Positions 1 through 6,937 of a stretch of DNA of 29,803 nucleotides are shown one piece after another. The stretch comes from JBOGTC01 sp050692055. GTDB lineage: Bacteria; Chloroflexota; Limnocylindria; QHBO01. The notes beneath the pieces are model-generated. The model was not told where the DNA came from. It saw nothing but the letters and a program-made list of their open reading frames with translations, and ran no database searches. Location: NCBI GenBank assembly GCA_050692055.1, contig JBOGTC010000128.1:1-29803 (forward strand), in the 5' to 3' direction. Each line of letters begins with the position of its first letter. The stretch's first letter is position 1. The translations under genes were made by a program, and so were the position numbers.

Positions 1-72
1 CGGGTCACGACTTCGACCCTCGAGGAGCTCGCTCAGCTTGACAACGTCCTATGGGATCTAAGCCGGCGCTGA
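1..72 (+). CDS. C-terminal tail of an unidentified gene (cut by window edge)
   Basis: Frame 1 is open from the first base to a TGA at 70-72 and encodes about 23 residues ending in LDNVLWDLSRR. The stretch reads like a normal soluble protein C-terminus: an acidic/hydrophobic helix (TLEELAQLDNVLWDL) closed by arginines. The pattern resembles the last helix of MazF/PemK-type toxins, but it is too short to assign. The final codons and stop lie inside the first copy of a 25-bp direct repeat. It could be chance, since only 72 bases are visible. Confidence 0.35.
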   Translation, partial: RVTTSTLEELAQLDNVLWDLSRR

Positions 73-133
73 TTGGAGCCTGACAGCAGACGAAGGACTC
101 GCAGGCCGTAAGCCGGCGGTGATTGGAGCCTGA
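59..133. repeat. 25-bp direct repeat, two copies 50 bp apart
   Basis: Copy 1 at 59-83 and copy 2 at 109-133 match at 24 of 25 positions (taagccggcg.. through ..ggagcctga; the single difference is at 69 versus 119). The start-to-start distance is exactly 50 bp. Copy 1 covers the last codons and stop of the gene tail at the left edge. Copy 2 lies downstream in non-coding sequence, so this is either a local duplication of a gene end or a small repeat family. The rest of 134-247 holds only the hairpin listed next. Confidence 0.75.
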
Positions 134-186
134 GATCTCGGCGTCGTGGCTTCCGCCAGGCAACCGGGGTTCGAATTCGCCGATCT

Positions 187-204
187 CGTCACGTTTGCGT
201 GACG
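187..204 (-). terminator. Hairpin downstream of trxB, possible terminator
   Basis: A perfect 7-bp inverted repeat (cgtcacg at 187-193, cgtgacg at 198-204) has a 4-nt loop. It lies about 45 bp after the trxB stop on the - strand. There is no T-run after it, so it would be a non-canonical terminator or an RNA-stability hairpin. Confidence 0.35.
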
Positions 205-247
205 GCCGTGGGGCAGCGCGGGGCGGGCCGCGGCTGGCGTATCGGTC

Positions 248-1252
248 CTACCAGTTGGTGGCGGTGGCTGCCTCGATCTCCCCCACCGACTCGAGCCAGC
301 GTTCGGCGTCGATGGCGGCCTTGCAGCCGTCGCCGGCGGCGGTCACCGCCTGGCGATACCGATGATCGTGGACGTCGCCGGCGATAAAAACGCCCTCGAT
401 GCCCGAGCCGGTCTCGTCGACCACCTTGAGGTAGCCGCGCTCGTCGAGCTCGAGCGTGCCGGCGAAGAGATCGGTGTTCGGCTTGTAGCCGATGGCAATG
501 AACAGGCCCTGGACGTCGAGCGTCGACTCGTCCCCGCTCTGTGTGTCGCGCAGCTTCAGCCCACCCACCGTGCTCTCGCCGGTCACCTCGGCAACCTCGG
601 TGTTCCAGCGCACCTCGATCTTCTCGTGCGCCAGCGCGCGATCCTGCATGATCTTGCTGCCGCGGAAGGCATCGCGCCGCACGAGCATGGTGATCTTGGA
701 GGCGAAGCGGGTCAGGAAGAGCGCCTCCTCCAGCGCCGTGTCGCCGCCGCCGACCACCGCGATCTCGCGGTCGCGGAAGAAGAAGCCGTCGCAGGTGGCG
801 CAGGCGCTCACCCCCCGGCCGCGGAACGCCTCCTCCGAAGGCAGGCCCAGCCACAGGGCCGAGGCGCCGGTGGCCACGATGACCGCATCGGCGCGGTACT
901 CGTCGGGGCCGATCCAGACCCGGAACGGTCGCTGGGAGAAGTCGATCTTCGTCGCGTCCTTGTCGAGGATGGTGGTCCCGAAGCGCTCCGCCTGCTCGCG
1001 GAAGAGCTGCATCAGCTCCGGCCCCTGGATGCCCTGCGGGAAACCCGGGTAGTTCTCCACGTCCGAAGTGATCATCAGCTGCCCCAATGGAACGTTGCCG
1101 GCGATCACCAGCGGCTCGAGGTTGGCGCGCGCGGCGTACAGCGCGGCGGTCAGGCCGGCCGGCCCGGATCCGATGATGAGCACCTTGCGGTGGCGGGTAT
1201 CAGTGTGGTCGTGAGGCTGCTCGCCGGTGACGGGCGGAACGGTTGCGGTCAT
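248..1252 (-). CDS. trxB: Thioredoxin-disulfide reductase
   Basis: Cytoplasmic FAD enzyme that uses NADPH to reduce thioredoxin. Numbering is from the longer possible start at 1267. The FAD-binding GSGPAG is at 33-38, the TSDVENYPGF signature at 68-76, the redox-active CATC at C156/C159, the NADPH-binding GGGDTA at 173-178, and the second FAD motif GVFIAGDV at 292-299. Length (about 334 residues) is normal for the low-molecular-weight bacterial type. I use the ATG at 1252 because a TATGCT -10-like hexamer (1263-1268) overlaps the alternative ATG at 1267; either start leaves the fold intact. It follows ccdA and a thioredoxin-like lipoprotein on the same strand, which suggests a joint role in exporting reducing power. 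A 256-bp gap with paired repeats separates it from ccdA, so it may have its own promoter. Confidence 0.95.
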   Translation of the reverse strand: MTATVPPVTGEQPHDHTDTRHRKVLIIGSGPAGLTAALYAARANLEPLVIAGNVPLGQLMITSDVENYPGFPQGIQGPELMQLFREQAERFGTTILDKDATKIDFSQRPFRVWIGPDEYRADAVIVATGASALWLGLPSEEAFRGRGVSACATCDGFFFRDREIAVVGGGDTALEEALFLTRFASKITMLVRRDAFRGSKIMQDRALAHEKIEVRWNTEVAEVTGESTVGGLKLRDTQSGDESTLDVQGLFIAIGYKPNTDLFAGTLELDERGYLKVVDETGSGIEGVFIAGDVHDHRYRQAVTAAGDGCKAAIDAERWLESVGEIEAATATNW

Positions 1253-1262
1253 CTCGTGCTCA

Positions 1263-1268
1263 AGCATA
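1263..1268 (-). promoter_or_regulatory. Possible -10 element for trxB
   Basis: The - strand reads TATGCT here, 10 nt before the ATG at 1252. No convincing -35 is visible. It supports a very short leader and the inner start codon. Confidence 0.3.
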
Positions 1269-1403
1269 GCGAAACTGTCGAACCGACCACCGACGGCAGA
1301 TCGCCGATCCGGTCAGCGCCATGGTCGCTCCCTCGTTCCTGTTTGGTCCGAATTCACACCACCTAACCACCAAGATGCTTCCTGGCGATCCGGAGCGTCC
1401 GCA

Positions 1404-1478
1404 TGCACGCGTGGCGTGAATCTGTACCCTTCCGAAGAGGTAGACCGGTCCGAGTGCACGCCTCATGTGAATCTGGAC
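1404..1478. repeat. Paired 24-bp imperfect repeats upstream of trxB
   Basis: Copies at 1404-1427 and 1455-1478 share tgcacgc, a variable 5-base core, then gtgaatctg and a final ac (19 of 24 identical), spaced 51 bp. A third, partial inverted relative of the second half (gtgaattcggac on the - strand) is at 1346-1357. All lie in the 256-bp gap between ccdA (ends 1524) and trxB (starts 1252), which holds no other gene I can support. They could be binding sites for a regulator of trxB or members of a small repeat family. Confidence 0.55.
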
Positions 1479-1523
1479 TGTTGGACGGCACCGTCACGAG
1501 GCAGGGCAAGGTCACCCGAGCGG

Positions 1524-2177
1524 TCACCCGAGCAGGTTGGGCAGGTTCTGGAGCAGATCCCAGATGCCCACCGCTACCAGGGCCAGCCCGAGCACGACCT
1601 GAAGCGGCCGTTCCCAGCGAACCATCGAACGCGCGAGCTGAGCGCCGCGCGCCTGGCCGATGATGCCGAGCAGGAAAAGCGGCAGCCCAAAGCCGATGCC
1701 GAAGACGGCAAAGAAGGCGAGGCGGCCGATGGCATCGGTCACGGTCAGGCTGAACGCGAAGATGCCGACCAGGAACGGCCCACTGCACGGCACCGCGATG
1801 GGCGCGAAGATCAGTCCGTACGCGAAGGCGCCGAGCGCCGGACCACGGCCGCCGAATGCTCTCGGCGATGGCTGAGGGATGCGGGCAAACGGGTTGACGC
1901 CCAGCAGCAGCAGGACGCCGAGCACGATGAGCAGCCCATCCGCGATCGGCAACACGACGCGGTTGAAGTCGCCCAGCGGTGCCGCCACCGCCGCGATGAG
2001 CCCGCCGATGGCGACCATGCCCGTCACCACGCCCGCCCAGACGAGGAGCGCGGCGAGCGCCGGCGGGAACCGCGCCGACCCGGTCAGGTAGGCGAGGAAG
2101 GCAGGGTAGAGGGGCAGGATGCAGGGCGTGACCGTGGCCGCCACGCCCGCCAGGAAGGCGCCGGTGTACACCTCCAC
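1524..2177 (-). CDS. ccdA: CcdA-type transmembrane thiol/disulfide transporter
   Basis: Polytopic membrane protein of 217 residues that carries electrons from cytoplasmic thioredoxin to thiol proteins outside the membrane. The two family motifs each carry one of the paired redox cysteines: TPCILPLYP (C19) and VPCSGPF (C131). About six hydrophobic helices are visible, typical of the short CcdA form rather than full DsbD. The start is GTG at 2177, 11 bp after the stop of the thioredoxin-like lipoprotein gene, so the two are surely co-transcribed. The extracytoplasmic acceptor is most likely that lipoprotein; the TlpA in the oxidase operon could be a second client. Confidence 0.93.
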   Translation of the reverse strand: MEVYTGAFLAGVAATVTPCILPLYPAFLAYLTGSARFPPALAALLVWAGVVTGMVAIGGLIAAVAAPLGDFNRVVLPIADGLLIVLGVLLLLGVNPFARIPQPSPRAFGGRGPALGAFAYGLIFAPIAVPCSGPFLVGIFAFSLTVTDAIGRLAFFAVFGIGFGLPLFLLGIIGQARGAQLARSMVRWERPLQVVLGLALVAVGIWDLLQNLPNLLG

Positions 2178-2188
2178 CGCAGCAGGGC

Positions 2189-2803
2189 TCAGCTCGCCTC
2201 GAGCTCGGCGACCAGCTCATCGGCCGGACGGACGCGACCGAACTCCAGGGCGCGAATCTGCCCATCGGCCGATACGATGAAGGTCGGCGTAGAGGGCGGG
2301 TTGGTGACGCCGAAGCCGTAGCGATCGGTGAGCAGCTGCACGAGCTCCGCATCGGCCATGACGAAGCGCCAGTCGAAGCCCTCGCGCTCGGCATAGTCGG
2401 CGAGATCGTCCGCGCGCTCATTGGGGTCGACATCGATGCCCACGGAGTGGAAATCGGCGACTTCGTGCGCCCTGACCACCTCGCGCTGCTGCGACCTGCA
2501 GGTCTGGCACCAGATCGCCATCGTCTCGACCAGGACCGGCTTCTCGGCGGCAAGCTCGGCCAGGGTGAACGGCTCGCCGGTCCGCACGTCGACGAGCTCC
2601 ATGGCCAGGATCGGATCGACCTCGGCTGCGGGGGCCTCAGTCGCGGTCGGCGTGGGCGCGCCTGCGGCAGGCGGTGTTTCCGATGCCGTATCGGATCGCA
2701 AGGCTGCATCGGTCTGTGCGCTCGTTGCGGAATCGTCGCCGGGAGCGGAACATGCAACAGCCCCGAGCGCGAGAACACAGAGGAGCGCGACACGCCTCAG
2801 CAT
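2189..2803 (-). CDS. Extracytoplasmic thioredoxin-like lipoprotein (TlpA/ResA type)
   Basis: 204 residues. The N-terminus MLRRVALLCVLALGAVAC is a lipoprotein signal with the lipid-modified cysteine at C18. A disordered Ser/Thr/Pro/Ala-rich linker follows (about 19-62), then a thioredoxin fold with the redox motif WCQTC (C99, C102) and a cis-proline region near NPPSTPTFIV. WCQTC differs from the usual WCGPC, so its redox potential may differ. It probably receives electrons from CcdA encoded 11 bp downstream and reduces exported apo-cytochrome or copper-site cysteines. The open frame runs much further upstream, but the start at 2803 is fixed by the signal peptide and by a TAGTCT hexamer 7 nt before the ATG. 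The ATG overlaps a possible divergent ATG at 2802. Confidence 0.92.
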   Translation of the reverse strand: MLRRVALLCVLALGAVACSAPGDDSATSAQTDAALRSDTASETPPAAGAPTPTATEAPAAEVDPILAMELVDVRTGEPFTLAELAAEKPVLVETMAIWCQTCRSQQREVVRAHEVADFHSVGIDVDPNERADDLADYAEREGFDWRFVMADAELVQLLTDRYGFGVTNPPSTPTFIVSADGQIRALEFGRVRPADELVAELEAS

Positions 2804-2810
2804 GGCCGGA

Positions 2811-2816
2811 AGACTA
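2811..2816 (-). promoter_or_regulatory. Leaderless-type -10 for the thioredoxin-like lipoprotein
   Basis: The - strand reads TAGTCT, 7 nt before the ATG at 2803, which would place transcription initiation at or next to the start codon. No clear -35. Confidence 0.4.
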
Positions 2817-2837
2817 GCCCGAGCCGATGACGGCCGC

Positions 2838-3554
2838 ATGACGGCACTGCGTCGGCGTCTGCCACTCGGCGAACGCGTCCGCGGCGTGGAGCTGCTCGAC
2901 GCCGGCCTGCTTTCCGATCGCGAGCTGCGCACGAACCTCTCCGACCTCGCGCGGCTGAACCGGCTGCCGGGGGGCACGGGCAGAAGCATCGCCGCAATCC
3001 GGCAGCTTCTGAGTCCCGGGGACTCCGCTCGCATCCTCGATGTCGGGACCGGCGCGGGCGACATGCCGCAAGCCTTCGCCCGCCTCGGTTGGACGGTGGT
3101 CGCCATCGACGCGAATCCCGAAGTGTCCGCCGTCGCGCGCGAGCGTCTCGCCGGCCTGGCGGCAGTCGAGGTTCGCGAGGCCGATGGCACGCGGCTCCCA
3201 TTCGACGACGGCGCGGTCGAGGTCGCCCACTGCTCGCTCCTGCTGCACCATCTGGATCCCGACTCGGCGACGGCGCTCCTGCGCGAGATGCGGCGGGTGG
3301 CCACGCATGGCGTCGTGATCAACGACATGCGGCGGGGGCTGCTGCCACTGGCGGCGACGGCGCTCTCGGTGACGGCGTTGGGGCGCTGCCGTGCCACGCG
3401 CCATGACGGAGTGCTCTCGGCGCGCCGGGCGTACACGCCGGCCGAGCTCGACAGCCTGCTCGCCGCGGCCGACCTGCGACGGATCTGGCGCTCGCCGTCG
3501 ATCTGGCCGCGGGTCGTGACCGCCGCGGTCGACAGCAGGTGGGGCGCCCGATGA
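2838..3554 (+). CDS. SAM-dependent class I methyltransferase
   Basis: 238 residues. SAM motif I is ILDVGTGAGD (about 66-75), the acidic ribose-binding D91 follows beta-2, and ADGTRLPF (115-122) and LLLHHLDPD (135-142) are motifs typical of UbiE-like enzymes. The N-terminal leader (ELLDAGLLSDRELRTNL then DLARLNRL) looks like methyltransferases that sit beside polyketide synthases and FAD oxidoreductases in lipid-like polyketide clusters; that comparison is from memory. First gene of a four-gene unit: its stop overlaps the next ATG by 4 bp. I prefer the ATG at 2838; an in-frame ATG at 2802 would overlap the divergent start codon. The substrate is unknown, perhaps a hydroxyl or ring carbon of the cluster product. 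Confidence 0.85.
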   Translation: MTALRRRLPLGERVRGVELLDAGLLSDRELRTNLSDLARLNRLPGGTGRSIAAIRQLLSPGDSARILDVGTGAGDMPQAFARLGWTVVAIDANPEVSAVARERLAGLAAVEVREADGTRLPFDDGAVEVAHCSLLLHHLDPDSATALLREMRRVATHGVVINDMRRGLLPLAATALSVTALGRCRATRHDGVLSARRAYTPAELDSLLAAADLRRIWRSPSIWPRVVTAAVDSRWGAR

Positions 3555-4756
3555 GCGCGGAGCGCTGCGACCTGCTCGTCATCGGTGCCGGCCCGGCCGG
3601 CTCCTCCCTGGCGGCCTCGGCCGCGCGCGCCGGGTTCCGCGTCGTGGTGCTGGAAGCGTCGCGGCACCCGCGGCCGAAGGCCTGCGCCGAGTACGCCAGC
3701 CCGCGCCTGGTCGAGGAGCTGGCGCGAGTCGGCCTGTCGCCGCAGGCGTGGCGATCCGCTGCCGTGCCGCTCGACGGCATGGAGCTCCATGCCAACGGCT
3801 CCAGCCTTCCCATCCGTTACGCGGACGCCACCGGACCGCGCACGGCATGGGGCGTCGACCGGCGATCCTTCGACGCCCTGCTGGCCGCGCACGCCGCCGC
3901 CTGCGGTGCCGACCTGCGCGAGGACACGCGGGCCATTGATCTGGTCCGCGAGGACGGCCGTGTCGTGGGTGCCGGGGTGCGCCGAGGCCGCCGCGAGGAG
4001 CTGATCCGCGCCCGCTGGGTCGTGGGCGCGGACGGCGCCCGATCCACCGTGGCGAGGCAGCTGGGCGTCGATCGCACCGTCCGCTTTCCGCGGCGCCTGG
4101 GGCTGGTCGCCCACTATTCCGGCGTGGCCGCCCTGGCGCAGCACGGCGAGATGCACGTCGGCCATGGCTGGTACGTGGGCCTCGCACCGATGCCGGACGG
4201 CGAGCTGAACGTGGCGATGGCGCTGCCGTTCCGCGGCAAGCCGTGGACGCGCAACGGGTCGCGCGCCCGATTCGAGGCCGCGATCGCCGCGCTGCCGCGC
4301 GTAGCGGAGCGGCTGCGGGGCAGCCGTCGCCTGACGCCGATCCGCGGTGCGGCACCCATCGGCCACCGGGTCAGCCGGGTCGGCGGTCGAGGCTGGCTGC
4401 TGGTCGGCGACGCCGCCGGCTTCGTCGACCCCTTCACCGGGGAGGGCATCTATCGGGCGCTACGCTCCTCGAGGGCGGCGGCCGCGGCCCTGATCGCCGG
4501 GGCTGGTTCCCCCGACGAGCTGGAGGCGGTGCCGCGCACCTACCGCGCGGCGCGCCGTGCGGCGTTCACCGGCAAGGACGCGCTGACCTGGCTCATCCAG
4601 GGCTTCCTGGCCGCACCGCCGCTCCTGGAGCATGCCGTGGCCCGCCTGGGCGCCCGGAGGGACGCGGCGCTGCGTCTCGGCTCCGCGCTCGGCGACTGCC
4701 GGCCGGCGAGCGTGGCGCTCTCGCCCCGAGCGCTGCTCGAGATGCTCGCCCCATGA
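3551..4756 (+). CDS. FAD-dependent oxidoreductase, geranylgeranyl-reductase family
   Basis: 401 residues. A Rossmann FAD motif GAGPAGSSLA lies near the N-terminus. RPKACAEYASPRL follows the end of the second strand, as in geranylgeranyl reductase/FixC-type flavoproteins, where a related KxCG motif occurs. Downstream are GADGARSTV (about 165-173) and the C-terminal FAD motif GDAAGFVDPFTGEGI. This class reduces isoprenoid double bonds or hydroxylates aromatic or polyketide substrates. It overlaps the methyltransferase by ATGA (3551-3554) and the SRPBCC gene by ATGA (4753-4756). In a cluster with a ketosynthase, a tailoring hydroxylation or reduction is more likely than chlorophyll metabolism, since no photosynthesis genes are near. 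The family call is firm; the reaction is unknown. Confidence 0.88.
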   Translation: MSAERCDLLVIGAGPAGSSLAASAARAGFRVVVLEASRHPRPKACAEYASPRLVEELARVGLSPQAWRSAAVPLDGMELHANGSSLPIRYADATGPRTAWGVDRRSFDALLAAHAAACGADLREDTRAIDLVREDGRVVGAGVRRGRREELIRARWVVGADGARSTVARQLGVDRTVRFPRRLGLVAHYSGVAALAQHGEMHVGHGWYVGLAPMPDGELNVAMALPFRGKPWTRNGSRARFEAAIAALPRVAERLRGSRRLTPIRGAAPIGHRVSRVGGRGWLLVGDAAGFVDPFTGEGIYRALRSSRAAAAALIAGAGSPDELEAVPRTYRAARRAAFTGKDALTWLIQGFLAAPPLLEHAVARLGARRDAALRLGSALGDCRPASVALSPRALLEMLAP

Positions 4757-5214
4757 ACAGCGTGATGCGCGTCCGGGTGCACGCCCCGCTGGAGCGGATC
4801 TTCCGACTGGCCGCCGATGTCGAGCGCTGGCCGGAGATCCTGCCCCACTACCGCTACGTGCGCCCGGTACCCGACCCCAACGGTGAGCGCCGCTTCGCAA
4901 TGGGCGCCCGGCGCGGGCCGATTCCGGTGCGCTGGGAGGCTATCCAGCGTCCCCTGCGCGACGAGGCGCGCATCGAGTTCGAGCACACCGGCGGCGTGAC
5001 CCGGGGGATGCTCGTCGCCTGGCGCTTCGAGCCGGCCCCGGGCGAAGAGAAGGACGCGGCCATCGATGTCAGCATCGAACACCGGCTCCGGCTGGGATGG
5101 CCGCTGATCGGCGGCATCGTGGCGGACCACGTGGTCGGTCCGCAGTTCATCGACGCCATCGCGGGGCGCACGCTGCGGCGGGTGAAGGCGCTGGCCGAGG
5201 CGGGCGGCGCGTGA
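4753..5214 (+). CDS. SRPBCC/START-fold protein (polyketide cyclase-like)
   Basis: 153 residues. The opening VRVHAPLERIFRLAADVERW then PEILPHYRYV is the classic beginning of the SRPBCC (Bet v1-like) fold found in polyketide cyclases/aromatases and CoQ-binding COQ10-like proteins. A central basic strand, a conserved-looking C-terminal helix (DHVVGPQFIDAIAG) and the overall length fit a single domain. It lies between the flavoprotein and the ketosynthase, with 4-bp overlaps on both sides (ATGA at 4753, GTGA at 5211). In this context it could bind or cyclise a polyketide or fatty-acyl intermediate. SRPBCC proteins have very diverse ligands, so this is inference. Confidence 0.8.
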   Translation: MNSVMRVRVHAPLERIFRLAADVERWPEILPHYRYVRPVPDPNGERRFAMGARRGPIPVRWEAIQRPLRDEARIEFEHTGGVTRGMLVAWRFEPAPGEEKDAAIDVSIEHRLRLGWPLIGGIVADHVVGPQFIDAIAGRTLRRVKALAEAGGA

Positions 5215-6452
5215 GCGCCCGGCGCGTGGTCATCACAGGCATCGGCGCCGTGACGCCCATCGGCATTGGCGCGGAGGGCCTGTGGGCGGGCGTGCTGGCC
5301 AATCGTTCTGCGGTGAAGGCGATCGATCGCTTTGACGCCTCGCCGTTCCCGTCGCGGATCGCCGCGGCGATCGACGGCTTCGATCCCGCCGACCATCTCG
5401 ACGCGCGTCGCGCCAGGCGCCTGGATCGCTTCAGTGCGCTCTCGGTGGCCGCGTCTCGCATGGCTGCCAAGCACGCCGGCCTGACGTTCGAGAACGGCGT
5501 ATCGCCCAGGGCCGGCGTTTGGATCGGCTCGGCACTGGGCGGCGTCGCCTACGGCGAGGAGCAGCACGCCAGCTACGTATCGCGCGGCGTGCACGGCGTG
5601 TCGCCCACCCTCGCCCTCGCCGTCTTCGGCGGCGCGGGGGCCAGCAACGTGGCCATCGACCTTGGGCTGACGGGACCCGCGGTTGGCAACGCCAACTCGT
5701 GCGCATCGGGGGCAGTCGCCATCGGCCAGGCATTTCAGGCCGTGCGCAACGGCGAGGTGGAGGTCGCGTTGGCCGGCGGCTCGGAGGCTCCGCTGGCGCC
5801 GCTGACGTTCGGCTCGTTCGCGCTGATCCGCGTCCTGTCGCGCCGCAACGACGATCCGGAGACCGCGTCCCGCCCGTTCGACCGCGCCCGGGACGGCTTC
5901 GTCATGGGCGAGGGCGCGGCAATGCTCGTCATCGAGGAGCGCGGTGCCGCCATGCGGCGAGGCGCGCGGATCGTGGCGGAGCTCCTCGGCTTCGGCGCCA
6001 GCAACGACGCCTACCACATGACCGCTCCCCGCCCGGACGGCCGGGATGCGGCGCGGGCGGTGCGGGCCGCCCTCCAGGACGCCCGGCTCGGCCCCGAGGA
6101 GATCGGCTACGTCAATGCCCACGGCTCGAGCACGCCGCTCAACGAGCCGGCGGAGGCGCGAGCCCTCCATGCCGCCCTGGGCGGGCACGCCCGTCGGGCC
6201 TTCGTCTCGGGCACGAAGGGGCTGTATGGGCATCCGCTCGGGGCGTCCGGCGCGATCGAGGCCGCCATCACCGCACTGGCACTGGAGCGCGGCACGCTGC
6301 CCGGAACGTGCAACCTGGTGGAGAGCGATCCGGAGATCGACCTGAACCTCCTGCGTGACGCCTGCAGGACCGATGTCGACGCCGCCCTCACCACCTCGTT
6401 CGGCTTCGGGGGAATGAACGCCGCCCTGGTCCTGGGACGCGCGGACCGATAG
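5211..6452 (+). CDS. FabF-like beta-ketoacyl-ACP synthase (KAS II type)
   Basis: 413 residues from a GTG at 5211 that overlaps the previous stop (GTGA). The active-site triad is complete and spaced as in FabF: C164 in NSCASG, H304 in NAHGSST, H341 in GLYGHPLGASGA; the terminal FGFGGMNAALVL loop is also present. It catalyses decarboxylative Claisen condensation of malonyl-ACP with an acyl primer. Placement in a tailoring cluster without fabD, fabG or acyl carrier protein suggests a dedicated synthase borrowing ACP from elsewhere, not the housekeeping FabF. Last gene of the unit; it converges on the receiver gene 18 bp away with no visible terminator. Confidence 0.92.
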   Translation: MSARRVVITGIGAVTPIGIGAEGLWAGVLANRSAVKAIDRFDASPFPSRIAAAIDGFDPADHLDARRARRLDRFSALSVAASRMAAKHAGLTFENGVSPRAGVWIGSALGGVAYGEEQHASYVSRGVHGVSPTLALAVFGGAGASNVAIDLGLTGPAVGNANSCASGAVAIGQAFQAVRNGEVEVALAGGSEAPLAPLTFGSFALIRVLSRRNDDPETASRPFDRARDGFVMGEGAAMLVIEERGAAMRRGARIVAELLGFGASNDAYHMTAPRPDGRDAARAVRAALQDARLGPEEIGYVNAHGSSTPLNEPAEARALHAALGGHARRAFVSGTKGLYGHPLGASGAIEAAITALALERGTLPGTCNLVESDPEIDLNLLRDACRTDVDAALTTSFGFGGMNAALVLGRADR

Positions 6453-6470
6453 GCGCAACCGGCGTGGGGG

Positions 6471-6881
6471 CTACGGTTTCGGCTTCACGCCGCCGGTCGC
6501 CAGCGCCCACGCCAGGGCCCGCTCGAACGCCTCCGCTCCGTGCGCCTTGTCCACGCCGAGCGTGCGCGGATCGTCGCGGATCATCGCGGGCAGCTCACGC
6601 AGCGGGATGCCGGTCCAGTAGATCACCGGCACGTCGGCGAAGCGGTGGCGAATGGCCAGAAAGGCACCGGCGCTGAGCTCGCGCTCGAGCCGCCAGTCGA
6701 GCACCACGGCCGCGGGCGGAGCGAGGCCGTCTTGCAGTGCGGCAAGGAACGGGAGCGCGGACGCAAAGAGCGTGGCCTCGGCGTCACCGACCGCGCACAG
6801 CTCAGCGGCCAGAGCCGCCGCGGCCGGATCGTCCTCCACCACCCAGACCGCCCTCGTGCCGTTGAGCCCAGCCTCTGCCAT
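6471..6881 (-). CDS. Stand-alone response-regulator receiver domain
   Basis: 136 residues, one CheY-like domain only. The acidic pocket is VVEDDP (E16, D17, D18), the predicted phospho-acceptor is D62 in VVLDWRLE, the switch threonine is T89 in YWTG, and the conserved lysine is K111 in VDKAHG. No output domain follows, so it would act by protein-protein contact or in a phosphorelay. No histidine kinase is adjacent. It is divergent from ispG with about 56 bp between the starts. The D-W pair after the phospho-site and W88 before T89 are less common choices in the family. Confidence 0.82.
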   Translation of the reverse strand: MAEAGLNGTRAVWVVEDDPAAAALAAELCAVGDAEATLFASALPFLAALQDGLAPPAAVVLDWRLERELSAGAFLAIRHRFADVPVIYWTGIPLRELPAMIRDDPRTLGVDKAHGAEAFERALAWALATGGVKPKP

Positions 6882-6924
6882 CCGAACGGCTGCGGTGCAT
6901 GCGGCGTGCCGCGGGCCGAGCCTC

Positions 6925-6930
6925 TACCAT
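6925..6930 (+). promoter_or_regulatory. Leaderless-type -10 for ispG
   Basis: TACCAT lies 7 nt before the GTG at 6938. The identical hexamer at the same distance precedes the rhomboid gene on the other strand. It supports the inner GTG over the upstream ATG at 6899. Confidence 0.45.
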
Positions 6931-6937
6931 TTGGAAC

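Noticed and set aside
131..188. tRNA-like fragment: ggttcgaattc T-loop with 7-bp flanking pairing (tgagatc / gatctcg)
   Set aside because: Only 58 nt long, the T-stem has two mismatches, no D-arm or normal anticodon stem can be drawn and no CCA follows.
2804..4366. Long - strand open frame continuing upstream of the thioredoxin-like lipoprotein
   Set aside because: It lies opposite the methyltransferase and flavoprotein, has Arg/Ala/Ser-rich unstructured content, and the real start has a lipoprotein signal at 2803.
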